Shown in pieces: positions 51,859 through 52,262 of a DNA stretch of 52,262 nucleotides. The translations under genes were made by a program, and so were the position numbers. This DNA comes from an uncultured Rhodobacterales bacterium (GTDB lineage Bacteria > Pseudomonadota > Alphaproteobacteria > Rhodobacterales > Rhodobacteraceae), in the NCBI GenBank assembly GCA_903873585.1, contig CAIQOV010000048.1, positions 1-52,262 of the forward strand. Reading direction: 5' to 3'. A model generated the notes under the pieces. The model was not told the DNA's origin and did not search any database. It worked only from the letters and a program-made list of their open reading frames with translations. Positions within the stretch are counted from its first letter, which is position 1, and each line of letters begins with the position of its first letter.

Positions 51859-51964
51859 AGTCGTCTCTCCTGCATCAAAGGGCTAGGCCCTTCGCAAATC
51901 CTTGAAGCCCGCCTTTTACCCATCGGGGCGGCAGAGTCAACGGCATCTGGCCATTGTAACAGGA

Positions 51965-52262
51965 AAAATGCGCGGATGGCCTGTAAGCCGGATTCTGTCC
52001 AAGGCTTTCGCCTCTGGATGACCATTCCTCTGCCGCACCTGTTACCAGGGCGGTCAAGCTGCCAACCCGGGCCTAAGGGCTGAAGCGTCCCCGCGGAGGT
52101 CTCCGGCATCGCTTGCGCGATGGCACTCCGGACCTTTCCGCACAAGGCCCCTATTCGGCATTGCTCCGGGTGGGGCTTGCCATACCGTCCCGGTTGCCCG
52201 GTCCGTGGTGGGCTCTTACCCCACCGTTTCACCCTCACCTTGGCTTTGCGTTCAGCTAGGCC
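51965..52262 (-). ncRNA. rnpB: RNase P RNA, 3' part (truncated by the window end)
   Basis: On the minus strand the sequence contains GGGTGAAACGGTGGGGTAAG, GCAACCGGG, a GTAACAGGTGCGGCAGAGG region and the 3' end ACAGAATCCGGCTTACAGGCC, all conserved elements of bacterial type-A RNase P RNA. About 300 bases are present; the 5' end, including the P1 and 5' P4 strands, lies past position 52262. The exact 3' end (near 51965-51976) is approximate. It precedes rpmG. Confidence 0.93.

Noticed and set aside
1-52262. CRISPR arrays, insertion sequences, integrases or phage genes
   Set aside because: No regularly spaced repeats, transposase motifs or terminal repeats around genes were seen. The tRNA-Leu gene has no adjacent integrase or duplicated 3' end.

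Overview
The window looks like a chromosomal segment of an alphaproteobacterium of the family Rhodobacteraceae (Roseobacter/Rhodobacter group). The reasons are high G+C coding DNA, a methylmalonyl-CoA mutase/propionyl-CoA carboxylase locus, a ChoXWV choline importer next to BetI/BetA, a BioMNY-type ECF biotin importer, an Lrp-type regulator divergent from putA, and a GGATATTTG-containing intergenic repeat of the type I associate with this family. I see no insertion sequence, integrase, phage gene or CRISPR array. Nearly all of the sequence is ordinary dense chromosome, and the species is not identifiable from what I can see.

Layout. 1-6.8 kb: propionyl-CoA carboxylation and methylmalonyl-CoA mutase, minus-strand operon pccB - DUF6497-like - unknown - pccA - mcm. 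7.0-9.0 kb: two membrane proteins (DUF486, Bcr/CflA-type MFS) and a SRPBCC protein. 9.0-14.3 kb: choline uptake and oxidation (betA, betI, choX, choW, choV) around a clear BetI-type operator. 14.3-19.6 kb: topA, dprA, gabT. 19.8-24.3 kb: bioM-bioN-bioY converging on aroQ - acyl-CoA ligase - thiolase. 24.5-26.4 kb: metF and divergent metR around a perfect MetR box. 26.5-29.1 kb: an ABC-F protein with a possible 16-codon leader peptide, flanked by two direct copies of the intergenic repeat, then suhB. 29.2-33.3 kb: putA, its Lrp-type regulator, and a 41-residue basic protein. 33.4-41.4 kb: a tightly overlapped seven-gene minus-strand operon for an unidentified carbohydrate (MocA-type dehydrogenase, TIM-barrel isomerase, alpha/beta hydrolase, ROK repressor, transaldolase, Rpe-like epimerase, ROK kinase), with a divergent phosphomannomutase. 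41.5-44.3 kb: sterol-desaturase-type hydroxylase, tRNA-Leu(UAA), and a two-subunit 3-oxoacid CoA-transferase. 44.3-49.5 kb: Flp-like small membrane protein, fau, guaD, RraB-like, 8-oxoguanine deaminase, hisN, XRE regulator. 49.5-52.3 kb: a 580-bp AT-rich gap, Bax-inhibitor-1 protein, VIT-family transporter, rpmG, and the 3' part of rnpB, which runs off the window end.

How it fits together. Several modules share biotin and short acyl-CoAs: PCC is a biotin enzyme, BioMNY imports biotin, the convergent ligase/thiolase pair could act on an acyl side chain, and ScoAB activates 3-oxoacids. The two most promising uncharacterised systems are (1) the BioMNY/acyl-CoA ligase/thiolase locus, whose thiolase has lost the second catalytic cysteine, and (2) the seven-gene ROK/transaldolase operon, in which both ROK proteins have a degraded zinc-cysteine motif. 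Smaller leads are structured leaders before both purine-deaminase genes, the short ORF translationally overlapped with the ABC-F gene, and the repeat copies that bracket it.
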